A DNA stretch of 64,000 nucleotides from NCBI RefSeq assembly GCF_000321225.1, contig NW_004451649.1, forward strand, positions 355,343 through 419,342, read 5' to 3'. The position numbers were made by a program, and so were the translations under genes. Positions 23,841 through 35,338 of this stretch are shown here, piece by piece (the stretch's first letter is position 1; each line of letters starts with the position of its first letter). The DNA is from Odobenus rosmarus divergens. Lineage: Eukaryota; Chordata; Mammalia; Carnivora; Odobenidae. The notes below the pieces were generated by a model, which had not been told where the DNA came from, did not search any database, and saw nothing but the letters and a program-made list of their open reading frames with translations.

Positions 23841-24067
23841 TTTTCCTATTTATTTATTTATTTTTATTATGTTGTATTAGTCACATACAGTACATTATTA
23901 GTTTTTGATGTAGTATTCCATGATTCATTGTTTGTGTATAACACCCAGTGCTCCATGTGCCCTCCTTAATACCCATCACTGGGCTCACCCATCCCTCCAC
24001 CCCCCTCATCTCTAAAATCCTCAGTTTGTTTCCTGGAGTCCATAGTCTCTCGTGGTTCTTCTCCCCC
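23841..24067 (-). mobile_element. Carnivore L1 3'-end fragment, reverse orientation
   Basis: The plus-strand text 'tagtattccatgattcattg', 'tgtataacacccagtgctcc' and 'agtttgtttcctggagtccatagtctc' is the reverse complement of the carnivore L1 3' end that also appears forward at 44558-44794. A (TTTA)n tail lies on the left. A 10-bp TTTCTTTCTT at 23831-23840 and 24068-24077 is a possible TSD, though it is low-complexity. Confidence 0.8.
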
Positions 24068-24311
24068 TTTCTTTCTTAATGCTATCGTCTAGGTGTGACA
24101 TCCCTTTGATTGAAATCTTCATCAGGGTTTACAGCTGAATTCCTTGCCTTCAAACAGTATTTACTTGCCCCTATTTGTCTTTGGGGAAAGGTAGTCACAA
24201 AAGATAAAGCAAAAACTATGTATTAACATATTTTACAGGGATGCTGCAAGGGAATTTATGCCATTAAGAATTCATGCACTTTAAAATTTAGCTTGATCAA
24301 AAAAAAAAAAA

Positions 24312-24501
24312 GGGCGCCTGGGTGGCTCAGTTGGTTAAGCGACTGCCTTCGGCTCAGGTCATGATCCCGGAGTCCTGGGATCGAGTCCCACATCAGGCTC
24401 CCGGCTCAGCAGGGAGCCTGCTTCTCCCTCTGACCTTCTCCCCTCTCATGCTGTTTCTCTCTCTCTCTCTCAAATGAATAAATAAAATCTTTAAAATAAA
24501 A
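24312..24501 (+). mobile_element. CAN-SINE with an extra A13 run at its 5' junction
   Basis: Full-length SINE starting GGGCGCCTGGGTGGCTCAG. The perfect 17-bp TSD TAAAATTTAGCTTGATC lies at 24282-24298 and 24502-24518. Between the left TSD and the SINE head are 13 extra A residues (24299-24311) that are absent at the right copy. See Findings. Confidence 0.95.
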
Positions 24502-24527
24502 TAAAATTTAGCTTGATCTTCCACTTT

Positions 24528-24705
24528 TTTTTTTTTTTTTTAGGGAGAGAGAGAACCTGTGCATGCGCAAGTTGGGGGCAAGGGGCAGAGGGAGAGATTT
24601 GACCCAGGCCAGTCACAGGGCTCCACGTGGGGCTTGATCCCACCCTGGGATCATGACCTGAGCTGAAGGCCAATGTTTAACCAACTGAGTCACCCAGGCA
24701 CCCCA
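24528..24705 (-). mobile_element. CAN-SINE, reverse orientation, partner of an inverted pair
   Basis: The T-run tail at the left (to about 24541) leads to 'ctgagctgaaggccaatgtttaaccaactgagtcacccaggcacccc' in the reverse-complement direction. The near-perfect TSD is ATCTTCCACTTT at 24516-24527 and ATCTTCTACTTT at 24706-24717. It inserted in or beside the right TSD of the preceding forward SINE. Confidence 0.9.
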
Positions 24706-24717
24706 ATCTTCTACTTT

Positions 24718-25584
24718 CTTAAAAAGCCAGTTATATTTTATGTTCAAGTCAATAATTCTAAATTTCTTTCTTCTACACCCCACCTCCCAAATGATATCGT
24801 AGTTCTCACATGTTCTTTGTATCAGTGCTGATTATCAAGTTAATTTGTGCATAAACAGGTATCTCCTTGGGAATAGTTTAAAGTTACCCAAATATTCATT
24901 TCATTTAGCTTACAGGATTTTTTTTTTTGCATGGCAAACATCTAATGAATTAAAAGTGTATTTATTAATATTCAAAACATTTAACTCTGGCACATATAGA
25001 AAATGAAGAACTAAAAACAAATCAGTATTAATCTATAAAGATCTTTGTCAGCATATATGCTTTTATTTTTGAAAATTATATTTTTTGCATTAAAAATGCA
25101 CATATATTAGTTATACTTTATTTGGTTGAAAGGTAACTATAAGACATACTAAAATTTTATGCAACCTATTTACTGATATGGTCATTACAGCATTGCTCAT
25201 CCTATTTCCTGTTAGAAAATCAGATTTTTGAAATAATCATATGAAGTACTCATTTGTACCAAATCTAAAGGTAGAGCTATAAATTTGTTTCCCAGTTTCA
25301 CCAAGGACCAAATAAAACTATAGTTTAAATCAAGTATTTCCATCTGTAGTTAACCTGATTAGGAAGAGTTCAGTAGGGGAATGGATGGTTGCCAAAAATC
25401 CTCTTTGGCCACATCCCCACCACCAAAGTGAAGCAGTAAATTGAGAATTGAGTCAATTATGTGAATAAGTCAGGCTAAAAAGCACTTTCCAGAGAACTCT
25501 ATCAATAATTTACCTAAGTTGTGTTGTGGGAGTTTGGGCCATGGTCATGGTCAGGGTCAGAAATCTAGGAGATAATATGCTTAT
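24718..25584. other. Unassigned AT-rich non-coding DNA
   Basis: No recognisable repeat or gene. Confidence 0.5.
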
Positions 25585-25645
25585 TTTCTTCCTCTTCCTT
25601 CCTTCCTTCCTTCCTTCCTTCCCTCCTTCTTTCCTTCCTTCCTTT
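25585..25645. repeat. (TTCC)n microsatellite, pyrimidine tract
   Basis: TTCC units with a few CTCC/TTTC interruptions form an unbroken pyrimidine strand of about 60 bp. Such tracts can form triplex (H-) DNA. The (GRKE)n reading on the opposite strand (frame at 25581-25790) is an artefact of the repeat. Confidence 0.9.
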
Positions 25646-26234
25646 GAGTTACCTTGTTAAATTTCTTTATTTTCCATTTCACTGCTGGTGTAGCCTTTAC
25701 TTCCAATACCCTGTTTTTCCCAGCAGAGTAATTGTCTTTGTTACATAGAACTGAGACTTGCATGCCTCTGATTCTTTGTTCTGACAACAAAGCCTAAAAA
25801 CAATTTCCTTTCTGAACTACACTTTGTGCTCTGAAATCAAGTGGATAGAGAGAGCACCACACTACATTTCAGTAGAGTTAGTCTAGAAAAGAAGTTGTTA
25901 CCCCAGTCCTGCCTGTACTACACATTTAGAGACCCACTTCAACGAGAAGCTTCAAATTTCCCACTACTATTTAGAAAATTAATGTATGTAGAGTAAAATA
26001 TTATGTCATAATTCAGGATTCGTAGAAGAGATGTCAATCCTGTTTCTTCATATTTATTATCTCCTTCAAGTCCTTATTAACGTGATTCTTAAGTGCTAAA
26101 TATCAACACTTTCCATTCTTATTTTCACTCATCAATAGAAGAATTAGTAGTTTAATGGTTTAAAAAAGGAAAATCACTTAATGTGAAATTGCTAAAACAG
26201 GAAAACAAGTTGCATAGAGTAGATAATAATAGAT
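25646..26234. other. Unassigned non-coding DNA
   Basis: No recognisable repeat or gene. Confidence 0.5.
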
Positions 26235-26405
26235 AATGTTTATTGAGGACTTATGCAAACTTGTCGTATTTAAAGAACTTTACAAGAGATATTATTATAT
26301 CCATTTTATGTATTAGGAAACTGAGGCACAGAAAAGTTATATTACTGGCCAATGAAATAGAGTACTGTTTGAATCAGTACAGGCTGATCCCACTCTTAAG
26401 CACTT
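26235..26405 (-). repeat. MIR SINE, reverse orientation
   Basis: 'tttattgaggacttatgcaaac', 'ttaaagaactttacaagag', 'ccattttatgtattaggaaactgaggcacag' and 'ttactggccaatgaaatagag' follow the reverse MIR order. Well preserved across the core. Confidence 0.85.
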
Positions 26406-27150
26406 GGTTATGGTCTAGTGAGTATAAGCAACATATAATGTGATAAGACTAAAGAACAATTTCTATTACCCATTATTGTGATAGTAAATAGTTTGGAAAT
26501 GATTTTGTTTTAAAGTTGATCTATGTTTTAAACAACATTTGGGCTGAAATGTGTGTTATTAACATACCACTTTTTTAGGATAATATTTGAAAAAAATAGA
26601 AAAATAAAGTATGCTATTGAAACAATATTTAATTTTAATTTTTGAATTAGTCTGTGTTTTGAGAATATTTCCTCCTATATGTTCTGACTTTTCACCTTGC
26701 TGCAATCCCAGTATCTCAATAAGACTCAGCATTTAGTGCTGGAACACTGATACAATAGTGTGGAGAGAAATTTGGCAGGATATTTGGGACAAAACATTTC
26801 AAGTAGTTGTAATGATGGATGAAATAAAATGTTCTTACATGGTATATGTGTGTGCTTTGTGTACACACACAGGCACATGGGCATATGTGAACAAGGAAAT
26901 ACTTGTGCTTCTTTTATACCTAATAGATTTATTATACATCTTTCTTCCTCCTCCTAAATCCTATCATTAACATTAAACCTATGGATTTAAATTAATGAAT
27001 GGTTTAAATTTATACATTTTTTATCTTTCGAGCTCCAATAGATCTCAGAATGGTAAGACTATTGTTTTCCTTCCCAGCACCAGTAACTTACTTTATGAGG
27101 CTTGAAAGACATTTCTGTTTTAACTTCCCTCACTCTTTCCTTATTTATTT
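26406..27150. other. Unassigned AT-rich non-coding DNA
   Basis: A short TG/CA patch (GTGTGTGC...TGTACACACACA) lies at about 26846-26870. Otherwise nothing recognisable. Confidence 0.5.
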
Positions 27151-27166
27151 ATAAAATAAAATACAC

Positions 27167-27345
27167 GGGTGCCTGGGTGGCTCAGGTCACTATCCTGGGG
27201 TCCTGGGATGAAGCACCGCATAGGACTCCCTGCTGACTGGGGAGCCTGCTTCTCCCTCTCCCTTTGCCCCTCCCCCTTGCTCATGCTCTCTTTCACTCTC
27301 TCTCTCTCAAATAAATAAATAAAATCTTTAAAAAAATAAAAAGTA
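27167..27345 (+). mobile_element. CAN-SINE with internal deletion of the tRNA-like head
   Basis: The head GGGTGCCTGGGTGGCTCAGG jumps straight to 'tcactatcctggggtcctggga'. About 30 bases between the two GGCTCAG words of a normal copy are gone, leaving one GGCTCAG. The 3' half is complete (AAATAAATAAATAAAATCTTTAAAAAA). Flanks 'taaaatacac' and 'aaaaaatacaa' suggest a decayed TSD. The deletion removes the spacing between the polymerase III A and B boxes. Confidence 0.85.
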
Positions 27346-27354
27346 AAAAATACA

Positions 27355-30300
27355 ATGTAAAAAATGGAATAGGGAGGTTTAGACCTATTACCAACTATAA
27401 AGTTGATTTAATTGATTTAGTTTCTTCACTTCTCCTGAAATCACTATTCTGATAGAGTTAGCCAGAAGGCTTTCTTTCTTCACCTTAATCAGGTAGCTTT
27501 CCTGCCCATATATTTCCAGTGGGGACATATGGACACAAGAATACACTGCCTATGCAAAATCATTAATAGTAGAAACATAGAACTTCTGAAATAACAAAGT
27601 TGTCTCATGTTTGAAGTTTTTCATGGATGTAACAATTCAGGAAATCAACATATTAAAGTTAAAAAACACTCGCTCTACCTAAAGTTGGTAATTTTTTAAA
27701 AATCATGATATTCAGCATATACTTCAATGTTATTAGCATTAGCAAAAAAAAAGCCATTGAAACTTATGGTTATTTTTTTTTTCCTATGGGAAATGATGGT
27801 TAAGAGTTAAGTCAAATAATTGTGTAATATGCTGTATTGGAACATTCTAAATCATATAAGTAATTAATCTAAATGCAATATCATCTCACAGTGTACATTG
27901 TTTTCTAGTTTTCACTTTCTCTGTGCAGTTTGAAGTCATCAATACCAATTACAATGAAATGTAGCTCATATTTTTACAACCACCATCAGCTAGAATCTCT
28001 ACGTTTGTTCAAGGGAGCTGTATAAATCATGGTTCCACATTGCTGTTTTGTTTTGTTTTGTTTTGTTTTTGTCATAGTATTTATTGAGTTTTGGGGATTT
28101 TGAAGAGATAAATTGGCAATCCAAAGAAGAGAAAAAGAATTTCTTTACCATAGAAAATATAGATAAAGCCCTAATGTTAGATTAACATACAATGCTTTTA
28201 GTGTATTAATATGCACAGCGTGAATATCCTGACACTTATTGATTTGCAATAAGAAACCAAGTGAATAGATCGTTAGTGGGAGTAGAAAGGCTTTAACTAT
28301 CAGAGAAAATAGAGTATCGCAGAGTTCAAAAAGCTCTGAATTCGTGTTTTTCATTCCAGTAAGGCTATTGACCCCAGCTTGGAGGACATATATCCTCAAA
28401 AGCAGGGTTATTTGAAAAGCTTTTAATCAGATATTCACTCTGCTGTACATATAGAAAACTATACAAATTTAAAGAGGTTGCCCCTTATAAATTTCCATGA
28501 CCAAATAGAACTTCTAGGTCTTCCATGCTGATGCTTGTTTTTATTATGAATTTGAAATTTATGCCACCCAGAACATAGACCTTCCTGTCCTCCCCAAAAT
28601 TACTTACTGTCCTGTAGGGTAAGCAAAACACATTGTTAGAAATAGACTTACCCTCCCACAGAATAATTCATCCTATGCTAAAAGTAAGTGAGATAAGGGG
28701 CATGCAATATAGAGGAGGCATGATACCAGTGGAATTAATGGGTTTTCACTCCTAGGTAATTTTCTCCACATACTCTTGCATACCTTATCAACCACTCTAA
28801 AGAAACTATCTGTATCCATATAGTAGTAAATATGCATTTTAATTTTAACTTTAGTAAAAAAAAAAAATGTAAACACATTTAAAGCTCTGCTGTCCTAAAT
28901 GACAGATACACATTACCATTGCTGAGACACATCAATGAAGACTTAGCACCACCCTGGTGAAAATAGCAGTGGCTTATTGAAGATCACACATTCTGAGACA
29001 CATGGTAAGAAAAAAACAATGTAGTTGGACCAGTATTTCATGAGAGAAATTTATTTGAAATCTTGGCATAATATTAAGTTTTTCCTAAAAATATGGGAAT
29101 TTGTTTGTTTGTTTGTTTCTATACACAAGGACTGATGTCCCTGTTGCTAAATAGAAATCTACCTCCCCCCGCCAGGAGTAGCACCAAGTCACAAGAAACT
29201 ATAGAGTGTACAGGTCTAGTTTTCTGTTTTTTAAAGAGACTTACTTTCTACCATGATGATTCTAAAAAATAAGAGCTCAAATGTTATTTTGACTAGAAAA
29301 GAAATGTTTTGAGAAAAATCAAAGCATTCCTTGATTTCAAAACGTCTAACTTAATAGCTAATCTTCTATTCATCCATTTTTGTTCTATCTACCCATAATA
29401 AGAGCTACTGATATCATATCAATGAGAGGTATTATTTTTTGATTATAAAATTAGATGAATTTACAACTTGCAGCTTTTAGTAACTGTCTTGAAAAATGGA
29501 GGCATAAAGAATTTGTGAAATTCAAAGCTATCTTAGAGAAAATGATCCTAAAAATTGCATACGAATGATTAAAAATAAACCTTTATTAGTTCTAGCTAAC
29601 TGCCCCCAAATGTCTTCACTCATATCATCTATTTCTTTTTTTTAACATTACTTTGAAATAGGGCTTGAAGTCCTTTCAACTAAAGTTTAGTTGGTTTAAT
29701 GACCTACTTTAAAAAAACAAAACAAAACAAATGCAGATATCTCTCTTGAATCTTGTTAAAAGGCTTTCAGTCATTCATGCTTCAGTGTGAATTGCTTTAA
29801 TTAGCATGTTTCCACCCTAATTGCTCTATTTAAACAGGAAGAGGAAAGAAAGGTAAGTTACTTGCCACACTTTGATGGGTAGGGTTCCTGAGACTCTTGG
29901 AGGCCCTGCAGGTAAAAAAAAAAGAAAAAGGAAAAAAAAGCTGGTAGATGAGCCCAATAGACAATCTACATATATTTTGAAATGTTAGCATTGGACAACT
30001 GTAATAAGAAAAGGAGAAAAAAGTCTTTTTTTTTTTCTCTGCTGTATGACCATCAACCATCAGAACTTTGAATTTAGACTTGTTCCCATAGTAATATAAT
30101 TTAGTTACGTTAATGATTAAGTAGGAATTTGTGTTGTGGCCCGGGAACCTAATTATTTATAAGGTTGTTTCTATGGAAAGGCACTTTTCTGAGTTCCCAA
30201 ACACAAACTATAAACCTTTTGAATGTGTTGTGTAACTTGGAAACTTGCTTTTATTGGTCATCCTTTTCTTTCCTAAGCATTGATAATTGACTGGAACATG

Positions 30301-30959
30301 ATTGCAGTGAGCAAACAGGATAATAACAGTATAATAATAATAAAACATTTGTCTGATAACTTCTGAAATTCTAACCTGAAGCCTGACTAATGACTTAATC
30401 AAGATAGCTAGTAAGAAATTTTTCATTCTGTCTTTCAGTCTATCTTTCTTGAGGACATATCATGAGCCAGAGAGTGTGCAAGTCTTTGTAGATATCCTGT
30501 TAAGATGTAGGTAGCTTGATACCTGCCCTTAGAGAGATTGCACTCTTATGAAATTATATCCTGCTCTCCTGGAGAAGCCTATGTTAAGATTTTGTCCTCA
30601 CCATCCCATAAACCACAAAAATGTACTAAAAATTTCTACATTTCGTCAAAAACTAAACAGTGTCACAGTGAGCAACATAATAAAAACACAGCCTGATTTG
30701 GCAAAACCTTATTTTATTCAATAAGTCCCATTTTTTAAATTTGAAAATGTTACTGTCAAATCTATCCCAGATGCTAATATAGGTAGAGTTTTCATTAATT
30801 TATAATTAGGAATAATTTGAGCATAAGGCTGATGTTTATTTTTACATTAGATGCAAATAAATGAGCACAATAAGGAATTAATATGATAACTATTTACAGC
30901 AATCTTTAAAGGAGGCTCTATAAGCTATATTTGGCCACATTCTGAATTGCTGCATGCAA
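27355..30959. other. Unassigned AT-rich non-coding DNA with small low-complexity patches
   Basis: It holds (GTTTT)n at 28044-28070, (TTTG)n at 29101-29119 and (AAAAC)n at about 29712-29730. A perfect short inverted repeat, CAACTAAA/TTTAGTTG, lies at 29680-29696. A weak L2/MIR-like patch at about 30440-30545 is too diverged to call. No gene is seen. Confidence 0.5.
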
Positions 30960-31020
30960 GAAGGAAAGTCGGGAGAAGGGAAGGAGGAAGGGAGGGAAAG
31001 GAAAGTAGGAAACAGAAAGA
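30960..31020. repeat. Purine-rich (GGAA/GGGA) tract
   Basis: An almost continuous purine run of about 60 bp, dominated by GGAAG and GGGAG units. It is a possible H-DNA former. Confidence 0.7.
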
Positions 31021-31149
31021 CTCAGCTAGATTGTACAGGTATGAACACAGGATGAGAAATTGAAGGTATTCTCAAGAAATCTGGAAGACTGAAGATGTAA
31101 AGTCAAAGAACATAGTCTCAGACAATACAAACAATGCTTAACTTACATC

Positions 31150-31395
31150 TGGTACTTCATAGAGTTTCAAAGGAGACTTACACATATATTTAATCCTTGC
31201 ATGACAAAAATAATATATATGTAATCCTCACAATAATCAGTAGGACAATCAAAAACTAATGATGTAATGTATGGTGATTAACATAACAGAATCAAAAAAT
31301 AAAAAATAAATAATCAGTAGGACAAATACTATTAATCACAATTTATAGGTATGGAAACTGAGGTTCATAACATACTGTGCATAGTAGTTATTTTA
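31150..31395 (-). repeat. MIR SINE, reverse orientation, split by a 60-bp L1 insertion
   Basis: The left part shows 'ctggtacttcatagagtttc', 'tacacatatatttaatcc' and 'gtaatcctcacaataatcagtaggacaa'. The right part shows 'atactattaatcacaatttataggtatggaaactgaggttcat'. The two join perfectly once the insert and one TSD copy (31249-31325) are removed. Confidence 0.8.
31249..31308 (+). mobile_element. Ultra-short (60-bp) L1 3'-end insertion, perfect 17-bp TSD
   Basis: The insert starts TCAAAAACTAATGATGTAAT, runs on through 'gtatggtgattaacataacag' and ends in an A-rich tail. This is the last stretch of the carnivore L1 3' end also seen at 44740-44790. The perfect TSD AATAATCAGTAGGACAA lies at 31232-31248 and 31309-31325. 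It is an extreme 5' truncation. Confidence 0.95.
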
Positions 31396-31399
31396 AATA

Positions 31400-32495
31400 A
31401 ATCGTACTTCCTTTTAGGGAAAAAGTTATGCAATTGAGTACTAAAACCCTTCACATCTTGATATTCTCTAGTGAGTGCACAACGAGCCTATGACTAATTT
31501 TCAGGCCTAGGGAGTTTGGTGATTAATGAAGCCAACATACTGGCAATTCTCTGGAAGGTTTGAATTAAGTGCACCTTCTCACACACGGCAGAGAGATTTG
31601 CCAAGAATATTGAGGGTGTAAGCCTGATTGTAGGAAACATTTTTATTTGCTTATAAAACAGTTTTTAAATGACCTTAATAAACTTATTCTATTTATTGAA
31701 GCAGTCCCAGCAAGATTTCAACTTATAAGTATTTAATTAGCTCTTAGCTCAAATTAATATTTATATTCAAAATCAATGACACTGTGTTAAACTTAGTACT
31801 GGCCTCCCTCCAAATTAGTCCACATCCACAAGATTTTCTGTGTTTTGTGCTTAGGAGTACTGCTCCAAATGATAATGTTGCATATGGAGTACATTTATAA
31901 TCATCTACTAATGGAACAGAGAAGATTTTTACTGCAAAATGGGTGATGACCCCAAACACCTATTTATTTGTTGTGAAATACTTCTGGTTCTCTGCTCAGA
32001 CTCGGGATTGGCACTGTGGCCCACAGCCCAAGTGGCTCTCCATCTGACCATGTGTGAGTACAAGAGTGCCCTTGAGGTTATCACTAATAAAGTCAATAAT
32101 CCTCTTGGAGATAACTGGGGGTACCTATAAGACCCTTACTTCAGATAACAGTGCCCTTTAACTTAAAATGAGAAATGTGTCCACTGTTATTTACACTTTT
32201 TTTAAAACCTATGTCTTTACAACTCAACAGAGCCAAATGCTTTTGTCAAATGACTCCTTGTTAAAATAACATTACATAGTTTAGAAATGTCATTCTTATT
32301 TTATTCCCTGGAGAAACTGTATTCTAGTTAATGGTATTCCCTCTAGTAATAATTACAGGAATTCCAGTTCTTGACTAAAAACAGAAAAGACCCCCATTTT
32401 AGCAAGAAATGTGTGTCAAGACTGATAACATACATGAGGAGCCCCTGAGATTTGTATGAAATACATTTTTGAAAAGTTGTACGCTTTCTGCCAGT
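31400..32495. other. Unassigned AT-rich non-coding DNA
   Basis: No recognisable repeat or gene. Frames reach 71 codons without domains. Confidence 0.5.
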
Positions 32496-32499
32496 GTGA

Positions 32500-32725
32500 A
32501 GGCTCCTAATGCAGGCCTTACTTCAGTCCTGACCTTCAGCATTTTCAGTATGTGCTTTCCAATTCACTGTCAAAACATATATCCCTCTGTGTTCTGTGTC
32601 ATGCACTGTTTCCTTTATGTATTGGTAGACTTGAAGATACAGCTAAATTTCACTGCTTTTGTATCCTTTGCCGCAACTAGCATAAAATATAATACATAGT
32701 AGGCACTCAACATATACTTCCTGGT
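32500..32725 (+). repeat. L2 LINE 3' fragment
   Basis: The right end, 'gcaactagcataaaatataatacatagtaggcactcaacatat', matches the L2 3' end 'agcacctagcacagtgcctggcacatagtaggcactcaataaat'. The upstream 'agacttgaagatacagc...cactgcttttgtatcc' fits too. Edges are approximate. Confidence 0.6.
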
Positions 32726-32832
32726 AGATTTCTGGCAATCTATACTCTATAACTCCCAACATTTCCAGACTTATTTTATTCTTCCTTTATGTTATGCTTC
32801 TATCTGGGACAAGATGGCCTTATTAACGTCCA

Positions 32833-32834
32833 CT

Positions 32835-32866
<32 letters not shown>

Positions 32867-32872
32867 AGAAAA
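32833..32872. repeat. (GA)n microsatellite
   Basis: GAGAGA run with AAAG interruptions, ending in 'gaagaaaaag'. Confidence 0.9.
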
Positions 32873-33109
32873 AGTATCAATCCTTGATTTTTGGCTAAAA
32901 ATACTACCCCCAACCTTTAAGAACCCTCCCATAGAAATAAGCCACTGAGAAAGAGTTTTTTCACACATGAACTATAGTCAGATGTGGTTGGACTTTCTCA
33001 ACCATTGTCCCCCTGTCAAATATATGACATGTTCCTGTTAGGTCACTAAAGGTCTTTAGGTCCAATAAGAATTATTAAAACAGCAAATATTAAATGCCAA
33101 AGACCTACC

Positions 33110-33375
33110 ATATACATACCCTATCTCCAGAGTACTCCCCCTGCCAACCCGTTTTGCCAGTGTTCCAGTCTGAACATCTTTTCCTCTATGTCTGTATTTA
33201 TTCAAGGTCCTGCCTCTTCTGTTATGTTTCACTTAAAATATGCCTTAGCTGATCATTTCAAGCCAGAGTGGTCATTTCTTCTTCTGAAAGCTTTCAGTAT
33301 TTATGTTTGCAAACATTCATTAGGAACTTATTTATGGATCGCTGATATTTTTAGCTACTTTTCCCCTTATGGTTG
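33110..33375 (+). repeat. Possible diverged L2 fragment
   Basis: The sequence order 'ctgtatttattcaaggtcctgcc', 'taaaatatgccttagctgatc', 'agccagagtggtcatttcttc' and 'catttatgtttgcaaacattcattag' has the pyrimidine-rich character of L2 3' regions. It is too diverged to be certain, and a different old repeat is possible. Confidence 0.4.
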
Positions 33376-33574
33376 GCCTCTTTAGATATTTTAAAATTCC
33401 CCCAGCCAGGTGTTTGAGGGAATGGAGGGGTGAATTGGCTGGGCACAAAGGATTTTTCAGGCAGTGAAAATACTCTGTATAATACTACAATTTGTTAATC
33501 TCATGGCATGTACAACACCAAGAATGAACCCAAAAGTAAATATGAACTCTAGGTGATAGAAAAAAAACCTAAAG

Positions 33575-33675
33575 GAGAGGGATCATGTCTTACATATTTT
33601 TATATGTGCAGTTATTAAAACAGAACTTGGAATGTAGTAGATAATTGATAGACATTTGTTGATAACACTGATCTG
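33575..33675 (+). repeat. L2-type 3' end fragment
   Basis: 'gggatcatgtcttacatattt' followed by 'acagaacttggaatgtagtagataattgatagacatttgttga' parallels the L2 end 'gggactgtgtct...cctggcacatagtaggtgctcaataaatgtttgttga'. Confidence 0.6.
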
Positions 33676-33679
33676 CTGA

Positions 33680-35324
33680 GAAAGGTATCTTAAATGTAAA
33701 GAAGTGGAATCATCAGATGGAAACAAAATGATATTAAAGAATGATATTAAAGATGATATTAAAATAAATATCACTCAAATGGACACGCTTTTTAGATTAA
33801 AAGTGCATTTGCAAATACTATCTCATTTGTTATATACGTTTGTAATTTCTGAATAATGAATTGCTTTAGATGCAGAAGTACTCTCCAAAACCTGACCTGA
33901 CATGCTATCTGTGTTAATCTATCCATTTCAGCACCATAGATTTAAAAGCCAGGATTAGGTTTGACAAGTTTACCCAACAGACACTGTGTGCTGCTAACTT
34001 TCTAAAATGAGCACAAAATCTAAAACAGAGAATGCTGGCTTCACCTAAGAACAAAGGAGCAACAGTGCCGCCCCACTTCTTTTTCTTCCTACAATTACGT
34101 TCCATAAATGAAATCCGATACTACTTTGAGCAAAAGTAGGGCAAGAGCTGAGCTATTACTTTAGAACAGACTCATTTTCAAGCAGAAATCAAAATTGGAA
34201 TGTCGGCTAATGCCAGTAGGAGCAGAGTTTTGGCTACAAAACAATCAGTTTACGGACTTATTAACAGTTCATGAAATATATGGCATTCTTCTGGTTCTTG
34301 TCACTGGTGAACATATGCTCTGAATTTGCAAGAGATTGACGCACCATTCCATAAATATTAAAAAGAATCGTGAGCATCACAATGGAAATATCTCAAACCA
34401 CAGTATAAATATGATTCATATTCTAAGATCAGAAGATCTTTCCAGACATGGTCAATGATGGATACCACTGGCAACCCAAGCAGAGGGGGTTTTGAGAGGG
34501 GATTTTCAAAGGGGATTTTCGAGGTCTTCTAAATGGTGAAATTTGTAACTTCTGAATTTCACAGGGACATGATAAACCCCATCCTCTTTCAAATTTATGA
34601 TTCTTCTCCACCAGAGTTTCAAATAGGCTACTGGCACCAAGACTCTTTATGCGTAGGTAAAGGGGTCCCTCCTAATGTCAAATTCAAACAGTAATGTCAT
34701 TATGAACATGTTTCTAATCCTGAATGAGCTAACAGTTTTAGAACTATAAAATTACTGCTGTCTTTTTCTCCCAAAACACTGGTGCTTAATATGTTTTGTT
34801 GTACACACGTGTGTGACCATCTTCCTGGTTCCTACTCAGTGTTAGTGATCCTGTCTTCTTTGTGTGTTCTTCCCACCTACTTAATTCTAGCATAATGTCT
34901 AGCACAAAACTGAACATCAGTGAGACTTTTGTAAATGACTGAAAGCATTTCAAATATATTATGTCATTGGAGAGAGTATGGTAAATACATCTGCAGAAAT
35001 ACATATAAATCCTGTATTACTAATTATCATGCATGAATTCATTTTCTTAAAATGAATTTTACCTTTCAACCACACGAACATTATAGGTTCTAACTTTCTT
35101 ACTGTTCAAATTAATGCTTTATTTTATCTGTCCTTAGATTATCACTTTCAGCTCTTGGAATGATCTTTATATCACATATTATGGGACTTGACAAATTAAA
35201 TTTATTAATGTAATTAGTATAGGCATTAATTTACACATCAAATAAAATGTTTCTTTCTTTGAACATTTTATCCTAACACATATATAGTTCCAAAATCCAA
35301 ATCTTAAGGACTTTGGCTCTATTT
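33680..35324. other. Unassigned non-coding DNA
   Basis: A three-fold tandem of the 12-13-bp unit ATGATATTAAAGA lies at 33727-33764. Two close GGGGATTTTC words lie at about 34498-34522. A weak L2-like tail is possible at 34855-34960. No gene is recognised. Confidence 0.5.
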
Positions 35325-35338
35325 AAAGACGTGAATTA

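Noticed and set aside
34498..34522. Two GGGGATTTTC words resembling NF-kappaB sites
   Set aside because: The last bases do not fit GGGRNNYYCC properly, and there is no other regulatory context.
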